Part shown: positions 50,670-63,065 of the stretch, piece after piece | Position numbering within the stretch: position 1 is the first letter of the stretch | Layout of the letters: each line of letters starts with the position of its first letter | Source of the DNA: Prorocentrum cordatum | Lineage: Eukaryota; Sar; Dinophyceae; Prorocentrales; Prorocentraceae | DNA length: 64,000 nucleotides | Direction: 5' to 3' | Assembly (NCBI GenBank): GCA_963575745.1 | Contig: CAUYUJ010000885.1 | Coordinates: forward strand, 33,972-97,971 | Position numbers and translations under genes: made by a program | Notes under the pieces: generated by a model | Told to the model about the DNA's origin: nothing | Database searches by the model: none | What the model saw: the letters and a program-made list of their open reading frames with translations, nothing else

Positions 50670-51523
50670 GCAAGCTACGGGGACTGCACGACGTCTGAGG
50701 TCTGGGTTTCGGTCGCCGGCGCTCCCAAAAAGAGCCTCGTCTTCGAGGCGGTGAAGGGGGTTGATCCCTCGCCTCCGGCGGGGGCCAGCCCGAGTAAAAC
50801 AAGCGCAGCTCCGCCAGCGGATGCCCAGCTCAAGCCGGCGGGAGTAAGAATCACCAGCCGCCCAGAGATCCACCAGTTTCCACAAGCCTTCGGAGGCGAG
50901 CACTTCCCACACCCATCGCGTCAATTCGCGACCCTGGTCGCCACCGACCCCGCCCCTGTCACCTGAGGAGGCTGGCGACTCCCTCTCAGCATAGGGAAAG
51001 ATGGTACGACTACACCAGCGATTCCAGGAGCCTCTATACGGCATACCTTTTGTGAAGTTCCTGCCCAGGCGCTCCGGCGCCCCCCCCCGACGAGGTGGCC
51101 GCGGAGGACGCCGACGATGAACCGGTGAAGGTGTACAAACTAACGATAACGATTATGAAGATTTAACGGTTTCCCTATGCTTTTCTTGGAGGTCACTTCA
51201 GGCACACAACCCTTTCCCGATCCGTCGTCGCGCTGTGCGACCAAGGAAAAGAGGAGGAACCAGCAGCACTAAAAACGTACTCGTCCTTGCGCGTGGCGAA
51301 GTATCGGCACCGCTATTCTTTGAAGGAGGTGGGTGTGCAGGTTTCGATTCTGGGGTCCAGCGAAGGTTTCAGAGGTCTCATGACTTGGCATCGCTCGGAC
51401 GTGTGCGTTTTTTCCGGCGAGGACCATCGAGGAACATCCTGGATCATCGGGCACATAATCACGGACGAAACCGAAATATGCACGGGAAATGGACGTCCGA
51501 GCGACGGCAAGATGATTATTTAA
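50670..51523 (+). other. Candidate gene or gene remnant, family unknown
   Basis: Three protein-like plus-strand runs. (a) About 50670-50966: TSEVWVSVAGAPKKSLVFEA..., VRITSRPEIHQFPQAFGGEH..., ending at a stop. (b) About 51007-51166: MVRLHQRFQEPLYGIPFVKF-LPRRSGAP, then, after a shift at a 9-C run, DEVAAEDADDEPVKVYKLTI. (c) After the TAA at 51166 a frame open to 51523: KEEEPAALKTYSSLRVAKYR..., VCVFSGEDHRGTSWIIGHII..., ending GRPSDGKMII-stop. Segment (c) has a possible acceptor, CACTTCAG, before 51203. They could be exons of one gene or a decayed copy. No domain is recognised. Confidence 0.35.
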
Positions 51524-51579
51524 TCGCTTCGCTCATTCCGCCGGCCCGTATTGTGCCATCGCAGGCGTTTGCTTGCGCG

Positions 51580-51900
51580 TTCGTGGCCTCTTGGAGCCTC
51601 GGTGGGGCCGTTTGGGGCCTCTTGGCGCCTCTTTTTAGGCCTCTTGGAGAACTCGGGAGGCCTCCAGGGGGCCTCCTGAGCTCTCGTGACGGTCTCTTGG
51701 GGGGCTTTCGGCGGGCTCTTGGCGGTATTTGTTGGTCCTCTTGGGGCCTGGGGCCTGACGTTGTTGGTCCTCTTGGGGCCTCACGGGAGCTTATTGGGGC
51801 GTCTTGGGGGTGTCTTGGAGAGTCTCTTGGGGCCTCTTTCGGGGTCCTGGGCGCCTTCTGGGGCGGAGGGCTCGATTTTTCAGTTCTCGGTTCCAACAGA
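51580..51900. repeat. Family C repeat
   Basis: GGCCTCTTGG-type words (TGGGGCCTCTTGGCGCC, GTCCTCTTGGGGCCT). Confidence 0.65.
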
Positions 51901-51921
51901 ACTCCGGCATCTCTGACCCGA

Positions 51922-51980
51922 TCTTGCCGGGGACTTGCCGGGGACTTGCCGGGACCTTGCCGGGGTACTTTTCGCCCGGG
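51922..51980 (+). repeat. Short tandem GCCGGGGACTT
   Basis: Four to five 11-12-bp units TTGCCGGG(G)ACTTG in a row. Confidence 0.85.
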
Positions 51981-52204
51981 GACCCCCAGGGGCCGCCCCG
52001 CGCGCGCGAACTAGAAATACTGTTAACCAGGTACCGGAGATCTTAGCACGCCCTGGCCCGTTGGGCCGGCGAATTCAGCCGTTTGTGAGCTCCAGCACGA
52101 TCAACAAAAACGATCCGGGGCAGAAAACCGATTCCCGGGAATGGGTCGCTGTCCGGGGAACCCGTTCCGAAATCGCAAGCACGACGTCGGATAGGTATGA
52201 TCGG

Positions 52205-52350
52205 CAGGGGCACGGAAAGATTGGAGACGAAGACCGACAGCAGTTCTTGGTCATTTTGAACAGGAGTCGCTGTCGGCCTCGTCGCGGACCTTACCCATTC
52301 AGGACATCATGTCGCCTGCCCAGCAGCGGCCGCTGATGGTTTCGGACAAG
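52205..52350 (+). repeat. Dispersed repeat R3, copy 3
   Basis: GGAGACGAAGACCGACAGCA, GTTCTTGGTCATTTTGAAC, GCCTGCCCAGCAGCGGCCGC; parallel to 4072-4200 and 18185-18320. Confidence 0.65.
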
Positions 52351-52564
52351 ACAACATGTGCTGCTGGGCATGGTGCCCATTTTCTCCGTGCCAAGTTCGG
52401 GAGTCCACATCGGAGGTTCCTTGATGCCTTGCCCTCTGTTTGCACCGGCGGGCTCCCCGACGCGTCCTCGAGAGCGTGTTTTTTAGCATCCTCTGGCTCG
52501 CGCACGCTGCTAGTGCAGCGACACCCAGAGAGACGTCGCGACGACTCCGTGCGCTGTCAGTGCT

Positions 52565-52576
52565 GTCTCTTGCGCT

Positions 52577-52607
<31 letters not shown>

Positions 52608-52985
52608 GCTTGCTCCGTCGGGAGAGACCGAGGGCTTGCCACACTGTCTTTGTTCTCGCTCTCTCTCTCTCTCTCTTTCTGTTGTTCTCTCTCTCTCTCT
52701 ATCTCTCTGTTGTTCTCCCTCTCTCTCCCCCTCTTCGGTTTTGTTGTTCATCTCTCTCTCTGTATGTTACCATCTCTCTCTGTCTGTCTCTTTCTCTCTC
52801 TCTCTCTGCCTGTGTCTGTGTCTGTGTGTGTCTCTCTGTGTGTGTCTGTGTGTGTCTGTCTGTCGGTCGGTCGGTCGGTCGGTCTGCCTGCCTGCCTGTC
52901 TGTCTGTCTGTCTGTCCGTCTGTCTGTCTGGCTGTCTGTCTGTCCGCCTGTCTCTCTCTCTCTCTCTATCCCTCTCTCTCCTCGT
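52565..52985 (+). repeat. (CT)n, (TG)n and (CTGT)n microsatellites
   Basis: CT-rich to 52810, then TGTGTCTG and pure (TGTC)n/(GGTC)n (52850-52960). Frames of up to 283 codons (Leu/Ser/Cys/Val) are by-products. Confidence 0.95.
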
Positions 52986-53364
52986 CCAGCTCGTCGTCAT
53001 CCTACGTATCTGTCCCTTGCACCTTCTCATGCTCATCATCCTCGTCCTGCTCCGCCTCGTGCTCCCCTCTCCTCCGACGTTCCATTTCTGCACGGCGTCG
53101 CGCCCTGGGGGCTTCCACCACTTCCCTAGGGCCAGATTGTCGTGCCGTAGAGACTTTTGACGGCCCCTAGACGGGGAAACGATTTCCAGGTACCGAAAGC
53201 TGCAAAGAGTGCCCTCACGTTTTGTTGGTGTCGCCGGGATCTGAGAGTCTTGCTCCCTGTTCCCACTGCTGATGCTCCTGATCCCCCTCGCCGGCGTCGT
53301 CGCTCTACGATGGTGACATTGGGGACTGCGATTGCGGAGAGTGCGATAACGAGAGCGAGGGAAA

Positions 53365-53455
53365 TGAGGAGGAGGACGAGCACGAGGGAAAGAAGGAGGA
53401 GGAGGAGGAGAAGGAGGAGGAGGAGGAGTAGGAGTAGGAAGAGGAGGATGAGGCG
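53365..53455. repeat. (GGA)n tract
   Basis: AGGAGGACGAG units followed by GGA/GTA triplets. It precedes pyrimidine (CTTCTC, CTCT) tracts at 53475-53570. Confidence 0.9.
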
Positions 53456-53575
53456 CTGACGCCGTCGTCATCATCCTTCTCCTTCTCCTTTTCCTTCTCC
53501 TTCTCTCCCGCTCTCTTTCTCTGTCAGTCTCACTCTCTCGCTCTCTCTCTCTCTTTCTCTTTCTATCGTTTTCGT

Positions 53576-55222
<1,647 letters not shown>

Positions 55223-55309
55223 CCGATATATGAAGAGAGTTACATTCCTCATACACGATGACAACAGAGAACACCTCCGCAATCCGCAGTGGCCGGACCA
55301 CGCCATCAT

Positions 55310-55920
55310 AGTAACCCACAGAGCTTCATGAAGGCCCCCAGATGGCTCAGGAGGCCCCCATTCCCTCTGCACGGTGCCCTCAACAGGCCTCTTCGACCAT
55401 CTTCGGGGCTCCAAGAGAGCCGAAGATGGCCGCAAGATGTCTCCAAGACGGGCCGAGATGCACCCACATCTCCTAAGATGGCCTCAGGATGGCCTGAGAG
55501 GCCCCCAAGAGGCCTCCGAGACGGCCCAAGAAGCTTCCAAAAGGTTCTCCAACAGATTTTGCACTTTCCTTCTTTTCGCCCTTCCGACGCCACCACATCG
55601 TCCAGGAGGCCTCCAAGCTGGCCTCACGTGCGCCAGAGGCCCCCAAGTCGGCTCCAAGAGGGCCCCAAGACGGCCCAAGAGCCCTCCAAGACGCCCAATG
55701 GCCTTCAAGACGGCCCCGAATCGCCCTAAGCGGTTCCTAATCGGAGCCCAAGGGCTCCCAAGACGGCTTCCGACGGCGTCTGACCTGCCAGGAACGCCCT
55801 AACACGGCCAAAGAGGCCTCCAAGAACCCCCCAAAGGCCCCCAAGAGGCCCGAGGAGGCTCTCAAGACGGCTCCAAGAGGCCCCCAGCAAGCTACCAGGA
55901 GGTCCCAAGAGTGCCACAAG
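55310..55920. repeat. Family C repeat (CCCAAGAGGCC orientation)
   Basis: AGACGGCCCAAGAGGC and CCCCCAAGAGGCC words with the AT-rich insert TTTTGCACTTTCCTTC at about 55558. Confidence 0.65.
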
Positions 55921-55934
55921 AGTCTCCCAGAGGG

Positions 55935-56070
55935 CCTCGTCGTCGTCGTCGTCGTCGTTGTCGTCCTTGTCCTCGTCCTCGTCCTCGTCCTCGTCCTTGT
56001 CCTTGTCCTCGTCCTCGTCCTCGTCCTCCTCCTAGTCCTCCTCTTCCTCCTCCGCCTCGTCCTCTGTTCA
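55935..56070. repeat. (GTC)n/(CTCGTC)n tract
   Basis: GTC triplets followed by 6-bp CTCGTC/CTTGTC units. A second (GTC)n tract is at 56383-56465. 56071-56382 contains a short family C-like segment (56215-56380). Confidence 0.9.
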
Positions 56071-56401
56071 CTCTCCCCACCCTCCCCCCATCCTTCACCA
56101 AATTTTGCCTGAGGGGTTTCCTGAACGGCTGGAGGCGTACGTAGTCCGGTAGCTATTGCAGTGGCCAGACCACGTCAACACCCATATTATGGACGGTGCC
56201 ATAAGCTCCTGCAACGTCCACAAGCCCCTCCCCAAGGCGCCATGGCAGTCCCAGAACGCTCCGACAGCGCCGAAGAGTTCACTCCTACCGCCCCAAAAAA
56301 TTCCAAGTCGATCCCGGAGCGCTCCACGAAAGGCCAAGATGATGTCCAGACGGGCCACGAAGCCTCGAAGACGCTTTAATGGCTTCGTCCTCGTCCTCGT
56401 C

Positions 56402-56440
<39 letters not shown>

Positions 56441-56465
56441 TTCGTCGTCTTCGTCGTCGTCGTCC

Positions 56466-56809
56466 CCAGGTCAGCCTCCCCCACCTCCAGTTCGAGGCAC
56501 CGGAGGCAAGTTGCCGGCAGCGGGGTTCGCGGCAAGCGCGACGGGAGCGGCCCGCCTGCTGTCTTATCGAAGAATCTCTGGGCCAAGATGTGAGGCGAAG
56601 CGGAGCGAGCTGTCGAAATCTGGTATATGTATATACGTATGTGTGTATGTATTTGTATATATATATATATATATGTATACAAGATTTTACCGGCTCGCTT
56701 CGCTTCGCCTTTACACTCTTGGTCGCATGGCGCCAGAGAGGCGCGATGGGACCGGCAGTCGTCACTGCCGCGGTGCGATTCGGGAAGTGGTCATGGGTGT
56801 CATAGGACT
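56466..56809. other. Unassigned with a (TA/TG)n run
   Basis: GTATATATATATATATATG at 56655-56680 flanked by GTATGTGTGTATG. The flanks GCGAAGCGGAGCGAGC and GCTCGCTTCGCTTCGC (56591-56711) form an inverted pair around the run. Confidence 0.6.
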
Positions 56810-59000
56810 CATTGGAATTGGAGGGCTCCTGGGGTTTCGTGAGGTCATCGGCTCTTGGGAATCATCGGGCTCGTCAGGTCCGTGAGGCTGATAGGGCTCA
56901 TGGGGTTTCATGGGGCCACAGGGATCGCAGGGCTCGTCAGGCTCACAGGGGTCGTAGGGCTCATATGGCTCACAGGGCTCCAGTGCTCATAGGGCTCATA
57001 GGGTTCATGGTCCCATAGGGCTCGTAGGGCTCGCAGGGCTTCTAGGGCTCATAGGGCTCACAAGGCTCATAGGGCTCACAGGGCTCATTGGGCTCATAGG
57101 TCTCGTGGTGCCCGCGGGGCTCATAGTGCTCATAGGGCTCCTGGGGCTCGTAGGGCTCATAGGGCTCATCAGGTTCATGAGGCCCATGCGGCTCACAGCA
57201 GTCATAAGGCTCATAAGGCCTATAGGGTCATCGGGCTCATGGGGCTCATAAGGCCAAGGGTTCTCATATGGCTCACATGGCTCACAGGCTCATGTGGCCC
57301 ATGAAGCTCGTAGAGCCCTCCGGGCCCGTAGGGCTCATTGGGCTCATGAGGCTCATAGCAATCGTACGGCCCATAGGGCTCATAGGGCTCATGATGCCCG
57401 TAGGGCTCATGATGCCCGTAGGGCTCATAGTGCTCATGGGGCTCCTGGGGCTCATAGGGCTCATACGGCCCGTAGGGCTCACAGGGCTCATGGTGCCCGC
57501 GGGGCTCATAGTGCTCATAGGGCTCCTGGGGCTCATAAGGCTCGTAGGGCTCACACGGCCTGCAGGGCCCATAGGGCTCTAGGTCTCATGGTGCCCGCAG
57601 GGCTCGTAGTGCTCATAGGGCTCCTGGGGCTCATAGGGCTCATAAGGCTTATACGGCCTGTAGGGCTCATAGGGCTCATGGGGCTCAAAGGCCATACATG
57701 GCTCGTAGGGGGTCCTAGGGCCCGCGGGGGCCGTAGGGCTCATAGGGGTCATGGTGCCCGTAGGGCTCATAGTGCTCATGGGGCTCCTGTGGTTCATGGG
57801 GCTCATACGGCCCGGGAGCCCGTAGGGCTCATAGGGCTCATGGTGCCCGCAGGGCTCATAGTGCTCATAGGGCTCCTAGGGCTCCTAGGGCTCATAGGGC
57901 TCCTACGGCGTGTAGGGCTCATAGGGCTCATAGGGCTCAAAGGCCATACATGCTCGTAAGGTGTCGTGGGGCCCGCGGGGGCCGTAGGCCTCATACGGCT
58001 CATAGGGCTCATAAGGGCTCATACGGCCCAGGGGCCCATACGGCCCGTAAGGCTCACAGGGCTCGCCAGGCCCATAGGGCTCATAGGGCGCGAATGCCCC
58101 GACCACATCTGATGTGCCTCTGCGGTCCGGGCGGGCTCGGGGAGGTTCCCGAGGGATCTGGAGCTGGCCTTAAACGTGTTTTTGCCTGTGGGCTCAAGCT
58201 CCATGCCTCCACGCCTGTTTTGCCGATCGATAGGACCTGCCAGGATGATGTGAAAATGAAGTCGTCGATGGGGTCGAGAGGTTCGGCCAGGCCAGCTCGG
58301 TGCTGCCTTTTAGCCATGGTTCGGGTCGAGCAGAAAAGCTATTGTGCATGCAGGATGATGAGGCCCGTCGGGGGGGTTTTGGGTCGTTGGGCGCATGAGG
58401 CTGTGAGGCCCATAGGGGTCTCAGGGGGCATATGGGTGGAGGGCTCATGTGGCTCGTGAGGCTCACCAGGTGCAGAGGACTCGTGGGGCTCGCAAGGGGC
58501 ACAGGGGCCAGAGAGTCCATAGGCATCCTAGGGCTCATAGGGCTCGTAAGGCTCACATGGGTCGTAGGGCTCGTAGGGCTCATTGGGCTCATAGTTGTAG
58601 GGCTCGTAAGGCTCGCAGGGGTCGTAGGGCTCGTAGGGGTCGTCGAGCTGCTAGGGCTCATAAGGCTCTTGGGGCTCATGGGGTTCGTAGGGGTGATGGA
58701 GCTCGGAGGTGTCATAGGGCTCATGGGGGCTCATAGGGCTCGTGTAGGGCTCATAGGGCCCGTAGGGATGGTAGGGCTCACAGGGATCATGGGGCCTGTA
58801 GGGCTTACATGGGCCACGGAGCTCATAGGGCTTACAGGGCGCATAGGGGTCGGAGGTCTCACGGGGCTCGGAGGTGTCATAGGGCTCATGGGGCTCAGAG
58901 GGCTCGTAGGGCTTGTAGGGGTCGTAGGTCTCGTAGGGCTCATAGGGAGCGTAGGGCTGATGGGGCGTGTAGGGCTCACAGGGCTCACGGCCGTCATGAA
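56810..59000 (+). repeat. 2.2-kb satellite of 9-bp GGGCTCATA units
   Basis: Nearly continuous 9-bp units (GGGCTCATA, GGGCTCATG, GGGCTCGTA). Higher-order markers such as GTGCCCGCGGGGCTCATAG recur at irregular intervals (about 85-300 bp) between 57100 and 57850. Interrupted at 58090-58400 by unrelated unique sequence. 9 is divisible by 3, so the frames give tripeptide repeats (Gly-Leu-Ile, Ala-His-Arg; Met-Ser-Pro or Tyr-Glu-Pro on the minus strand). Confidence 0.95.
58090..58405 (+). other. Unique island inside the 9-bp satellite
   Basis: About 300 bp without the satellite unit. A plus-strand frame reads GLKLHASTPVLPIDRTCQDD... with no recognised family. It may be the sequence that existed before, or was inserted into, the satellite. 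Confidence 0.5.
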
Positions 59001-59019
59001 ACTATGTGAGGTGTTGTTG

Positions 59020-59770
59020 TGGCCTCCTGTGGCCGTCTTGGGGGGCTTTTGGGAGCCGTTGGGGATACTGACGGCTCTTTGTTGGGCCGTCTTGGGGCTC
59101 TCGTGGGCCGTGCGGAAGTGCTTTGGGCCGGGTAGGGGACCTCATTGAAGCATCTGTGTGGCCTCCCGGGGGGGGGCTCTTGAGCTCATTTGTTGGGCTG
59201 GGAAGGCGTCGTCGAGGTCTCTTGGGGCTCTCTGGGACCCTCGGAGGGCTCTTTGGGGGGCCCCTCGGCGGCTCTGGGGCCATATTTGGGGGAAGAGCTC
59301 GAAAGGTTAGTTCCGTTGGTCCTTCTTGGGGCCATCTTGGGCCGTCTTGCGGGGCTTCTTGGGTGGTCTTGGGCCGTCTTGGGGCCATCTTGGGGCCCTC
59401 TTGGGCCGTTGTGGGGCCCTCATGGGAACCACTTCCGGCGTCTTGGGGCAATCTTGGGGGCCTGTTTGACCGTCTTGCGTGGTCGCGAGGTCGAGAAAGC
59501 GAACACGTTGAAAATCATGAAAAACCCATAGGAAACTTACGATTTTTGGCTTCTGGGGCCCGCTTGGGGGTGACCTATGGGCTCTCTTGGGGCGTCTTGG
59601 GGGCCTTTTGGGCCGTCCGGAGACCATCTTGGGCGTGTTGGAGCGGTCTTGGGCCGTTTCGGTGCTCCGCGGGACCGTCCAGGGAGCGATCTTGAGCTCG
59701 CCAGGGCGGCTTGGGATGACCGAGAGGGGCCTCAGGAACCGAATACCCGAATTTCCTGCCGATGGGAGCG
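59020..59770. repeat. Family C repeat
   Basis: GGCCGTCTTGGGGCCATCTT words, AT-rich insert GAAAATCATGAAAAACCC near 59511. Confidence 0.65.
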
Positions 59771-59843
59771 CCCAGGGCCGAATTTATGTACCGGGGGGGG
59801 GGGGGGGCACCCGCTGTTTTCCGATATAAGAATATTCGAAGAG

Positions 59844-59844
<1 letters not shown>

Positions 59845-59910
<66 letters not shown>

Positions 59911-60225
59911 TGTATGTAGGTAGGTAGGTAGGTAGGTAGGTAGGTAGGTAGGTCGGCAGGCAGGCAGGTAGGTATATATGTATGTATGTATGTATGTATG
60001 CATGTATGCATGTATGTATGTATGTATGTATGTATGTATGTATGTATCTATCTATCTATCTATGTATGTATGTATGTATGTATGTATGTATGTATGTATG
60101 CATGCATGCATGCATGCATGCATGCATGCATGCATGCATGCATGCATGTATACATATATATATATATATGTTTATAGGTATGTATGTATGTATATACATA
60201 TATATATATATATACATACCAGAGG
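59845..60225 (+). repeat. (TA)n then (GTAT)n/(GTAG)n/(GCAT)n tract
   Basis: The dinucleotide run passes into tetranucleotides that drift through GTAT, GTAG, GCAT and back. The two long such tracts in the window (also 61768-62335) share these variants. Confidence 0.95.
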
Positions 60226-61310
60226 ACGTGGCCAGGGGGGTCCCGCCCGGGGACCTCGGCGGCGCATGGGGGGCCCGGCGCCATTCTTTCCTTGTGTTTT
60301 TTTTGCAGGGTTTCGGCGACCCGGAACCATATCTCCCTGGGGACGTGGCCGGGCCGCCCAGGGACCTCGGCGGCGCATGGGCGGCCCAGGGCCTTCCTTA
60401 TTTCTTAAACACGGTTTCGGCGACCCGGAGCCATCTCTCCCGGGGTCCCGTCCAGGGACCTCGGCGGCGCACGGGGGGCCCGGGGCTTTACTTCCCCTTT
60501 GTTTTTACAAAGTTTCGGCGACCCGGAGCCAACAGAGCCCCTAGAGGTTGCAGGGAGCTCCAGGGGCTGCTCCCGCCTGGTGCCCCAAGTCTCCCATAGG
60601 TCTCCCAGAGGCCCCCAGGAGAGCTCCCCAAAGCTCAAACATTTGGTCTTCCCATTATTTTTCCACGTTTTTCAGTATGCAGCCTGTTCTGCATCCCCAC
60701 GCTGCACGGCAGCCCCAGAGGACGCCCAGACCGTCCCGGTTCGGCCCCAGAGGCTCCCAACCTTGTCCCCGGATGTTCCGCATGGGAGGATCGGCGCGCA
60801 CTTTCCTTGTGTCTTTTTACACGGTTTCGGCGACCCGGAGCCAACGGAACCCCAAGAGGTTGTAGCGAGCTCCAGAGGCTGATCCCGCCCGGTGCCAGAG
60901 GCTTCTCACAGGCCTCGAGAGCCCCCCAAATCTCACAGGGTTCTCCACGTTTTTCTCCATGCAACCTGTTCTGCATCCCATGCTGCACGTCAGGGCAGCC
61001 CCAGAGGACGCCCACCCCGTCCCGGTTCGGCCCCAGAGGCTCCCAACCTTGTCCCTGGGTGTTCCGCATGGGAGGATCGGCGCGCATTTTCCCTTTTTTT
61101 GTACAGGGTTTCGGCGGCACGGAGCCAACGGAACCCCAAGAGATTGTAGGGAGCTCCAGGGGCTGCTCCCGCCTGGTGCCAGAGGCTTCCCACAGGCCTC
61201 GAGAGCTCTCCAAAGCTCACAGGGTTCTCCACGTTTTTTCTCCATGCAACCTGTTCTGCATCCCCACGCTGCACGGCAGCCCCAGAGGACGCCCAGACCG
61301 TACCCAAGAC
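60218..61310 (+). repeat. Two-tier tandem array sharing TTTCGGCGACCCGGAGCC
   Basis: The core TTTCGGCGACCCGGA(A/G)CC starts units at about 60309, 60416, 60514, 60825 and 61108 (last variant TTTCGGCGGCACGGAGCC). The first units are about 100-107 bp, with GGGACCTCGGCGGCGCATGG. From 60514 they become about 280-310 bp, with GTTCTGCATCCC, CGGTTCGGCCCCAGAGGC and GGATGTTCCGCATGGG. Two different monomers thus share one junction sequence. Confidence 0.85.
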
Positions 61311-61409
61311 AGCCCAATTGGTCGACAAAACCTTTCGAGACACTTCCACAAGGCCTCCGCTGCGGCCCCGCTGCGGCCGCGCGCGGCAAAGCGCGCGGCG
61401 GACCTCGCG

Positions 61410-61620
61410 GAAACTCCACTTGCTCCTCTTCCTACTCCTCTTCCTCCCCCCTGCTCCAACTCATTCTGCTCACGCTGCTGTTGGTGCTGCTGCTGGACTT
61501 CTTTCTGCTCCTCCACCTCCACCTCCTCCTCCTCCTTCCGCCTCTTCCCTTACTTCCCCACCGCCGTTCCTCCTCCTCCTTATTCTCCTCCTCCGCCTCC
61601 TCCTCCAGCCGGCAGCACAG
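61410..61620 (+). repeat. Interrupted (CTC)n-rich stretch
   Basis: CTCCTC, CTGCTG and CACCTC words, less pure than elsewhere. 61311-61409 is very GC-rich with a GCGGCCGCGCGCGGC core. Confidence 0.7.
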
Positions 61621-61733
61621 TACGAGAAATCCAAGGCTCCAGGAGGGTCGGCCGTCAGGACCCTCTGGAACGAGATCCGCTGTCGATGGCACTGCTTGGC
61701 GTGGCGTCCTTTGACGCCATGGTGCCGTGACTA

Positions 61734-61765
61734 GAACCCAAGCGCGCGTAGCGCGCGTGGTTCTG
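61734..61765. repeat. Perfect-stem hairpin at a tetranucleotide boundary
   Basis: AGAACC + GCGCGC, loop GTA, GCGCGC + GGTTCT, with 2-3 unpaired bases per arm. It lies directly before the (GTAT)n tract. Confidence 0.75.
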
Positions 61766-61766
61766 G

Positions 61767-61767
<1 letters not shown>

Positions 61768-61798
<31 letters not shown>

Positions 61799-62335
61799 TG
61801 TATGTATGTATGTATGTATGTATGTATGTATGTATGTATGTATGTATGTAGGTATGTAGGTATGTAGGTATGTAGGTATGTAGGTAGGTAGGTAGGTAGG
61901 TAGGTAGGTAGGTATGTATGCATGTATGTATGTATGTATGCATGCATGTATGTTTGTATGTATACGTATATGTATATGTATACGTATGTATGTATGTATG
62001 TATGTAGGTAGGTAGGTAGGTAGGTAGGTAGGTAGGTATGTATGTACGTATGTGTGTATGTATGAAGGTAGGTATGTATGTATGTATGTATGTACGTACG
62101 TACATACGTACGTCTGTCTGTCTGTCTGTATGCCTGTATGTATGTATGTATGCATGCATGCATGCATGCATGTATGTATGCATGTTTGTGTATGTATGTA
62201 TGTATGTATGCATGCATGTATGTATGTATGTATGTGTGTGTATGTATGTATGTGTATGTATGTATGTATGTATGTATGCATGCATGTATGTATGTATGTA
62301 TGTATGTATGTATGTATGTATATATACATGTATAT
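61768..62335 (+). repeat. (GTAT)n/(GTAG)n/(GCAT)n tract
   Basis: About 570 bp, nearly all tetranucleotide units, with a (GTCT)n island at 62110-62127. Explains the Tyr-Ile-His-Thr and Met-Tyr-Val-Cys frames. Confidence 0.95.
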
Positions 62336-62339
62336 GCCA

Positions 62340-62685
62340 GCATTCTACTATCTTTGGCTCGTTACCCCTCTCGTGGGCGATTGGAGGGGTTAGGGGTATT
62401 GTACAACAACTCTTCCACCAATATCGTCCCGTCTTAGGGCTCTAACGGCGTCAAGACAGGATCCAAGCGGTTGCGTGCGCGGTCCCTGCCCGCTGCCGTC
62501 ATTTCTTTTGATCGGGTACAGGGTACGTCTTGGGCGGTCATCTCGGGACATTTTTAGGAGTCTCTCAGGAGCGTCTCTGGACCCTACCTCCTTCCAATAG
62601 CCTCCCAGGACCCTCTCAAGAGCTTCCCAATAGCTTTTCAGGACCCTGTCAGTGCCCTCTCAGCATCCCGGTACTAGGGCACGCT
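62340..62685. other. Unassigned
   Basis: Nothing recognised, except that 62530-62680 has AGGACCCTCTCAAGAGC-like words distantly reminiscent of family C. Confidence 0.35.
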
Positions 62686-62689
62686 TGCA

Positions 62690-63065
62690 ACTTGTCTTAC
62701 AAAATGTGCGCCGCGCTAAGGCGAGAGTTACATTTTGAAAATCACCCGCCCTCGATCCGTGAAGCTCTTGTACTTGTTTTAAATGAGTGTGCACCGCGCT
62801 AAGGTAAGAACCACATTTTGAAAACCACCCGCCTTCAACTTGTGAGACTCCTGCATAAAAAACGGATGTGCGGCGCGCTAGGGCCATAATCCCATTCTGA
62901 AGCTTCAGAGTGATAAGTGGTGAGGACGTCTTAGGCAAAGCGCCCGGACCGCCGTAAGAAATAGCATCCGGGTGCGACAGGGAACAGTTAGTTATAAGGA
63001 AGAGGAATTGAGGAGGAGGAGGATGAGGAGGAGGAGGAAAAGGAGGAGGAGGAGGAGGGGAAGGA
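62690..63065 (+). repeat. Dispersed repeat R10, copy 2, ending in a GGA tract
   Basis: GCGCTAAGGCGAGAG, AAAACCACCCGCC, GTGCGACAGGGAACAG, TTATAAGGA then (GGA)n at 63005-63060, in the same order as 42600-43085. Confidence 0.8.

Noticed and set aside
52309-53160. 283-codon Leu/Ser/Cys-rich frame
   Set aside because: Driven by (CT)n and (CTGT)n microsatellites; two other frames are equally open.
56810-59000. Repeat-protein genes in the 9-bp satellite
   Set aside because: All frames are open because of the unit, with no leader, splice pattern or unique coding flank.
61432-62343. 303-codon frame with Tyr-Ile-His-Thr repeats
   Set aside because: Direct translation of the (GTAT)n tract.
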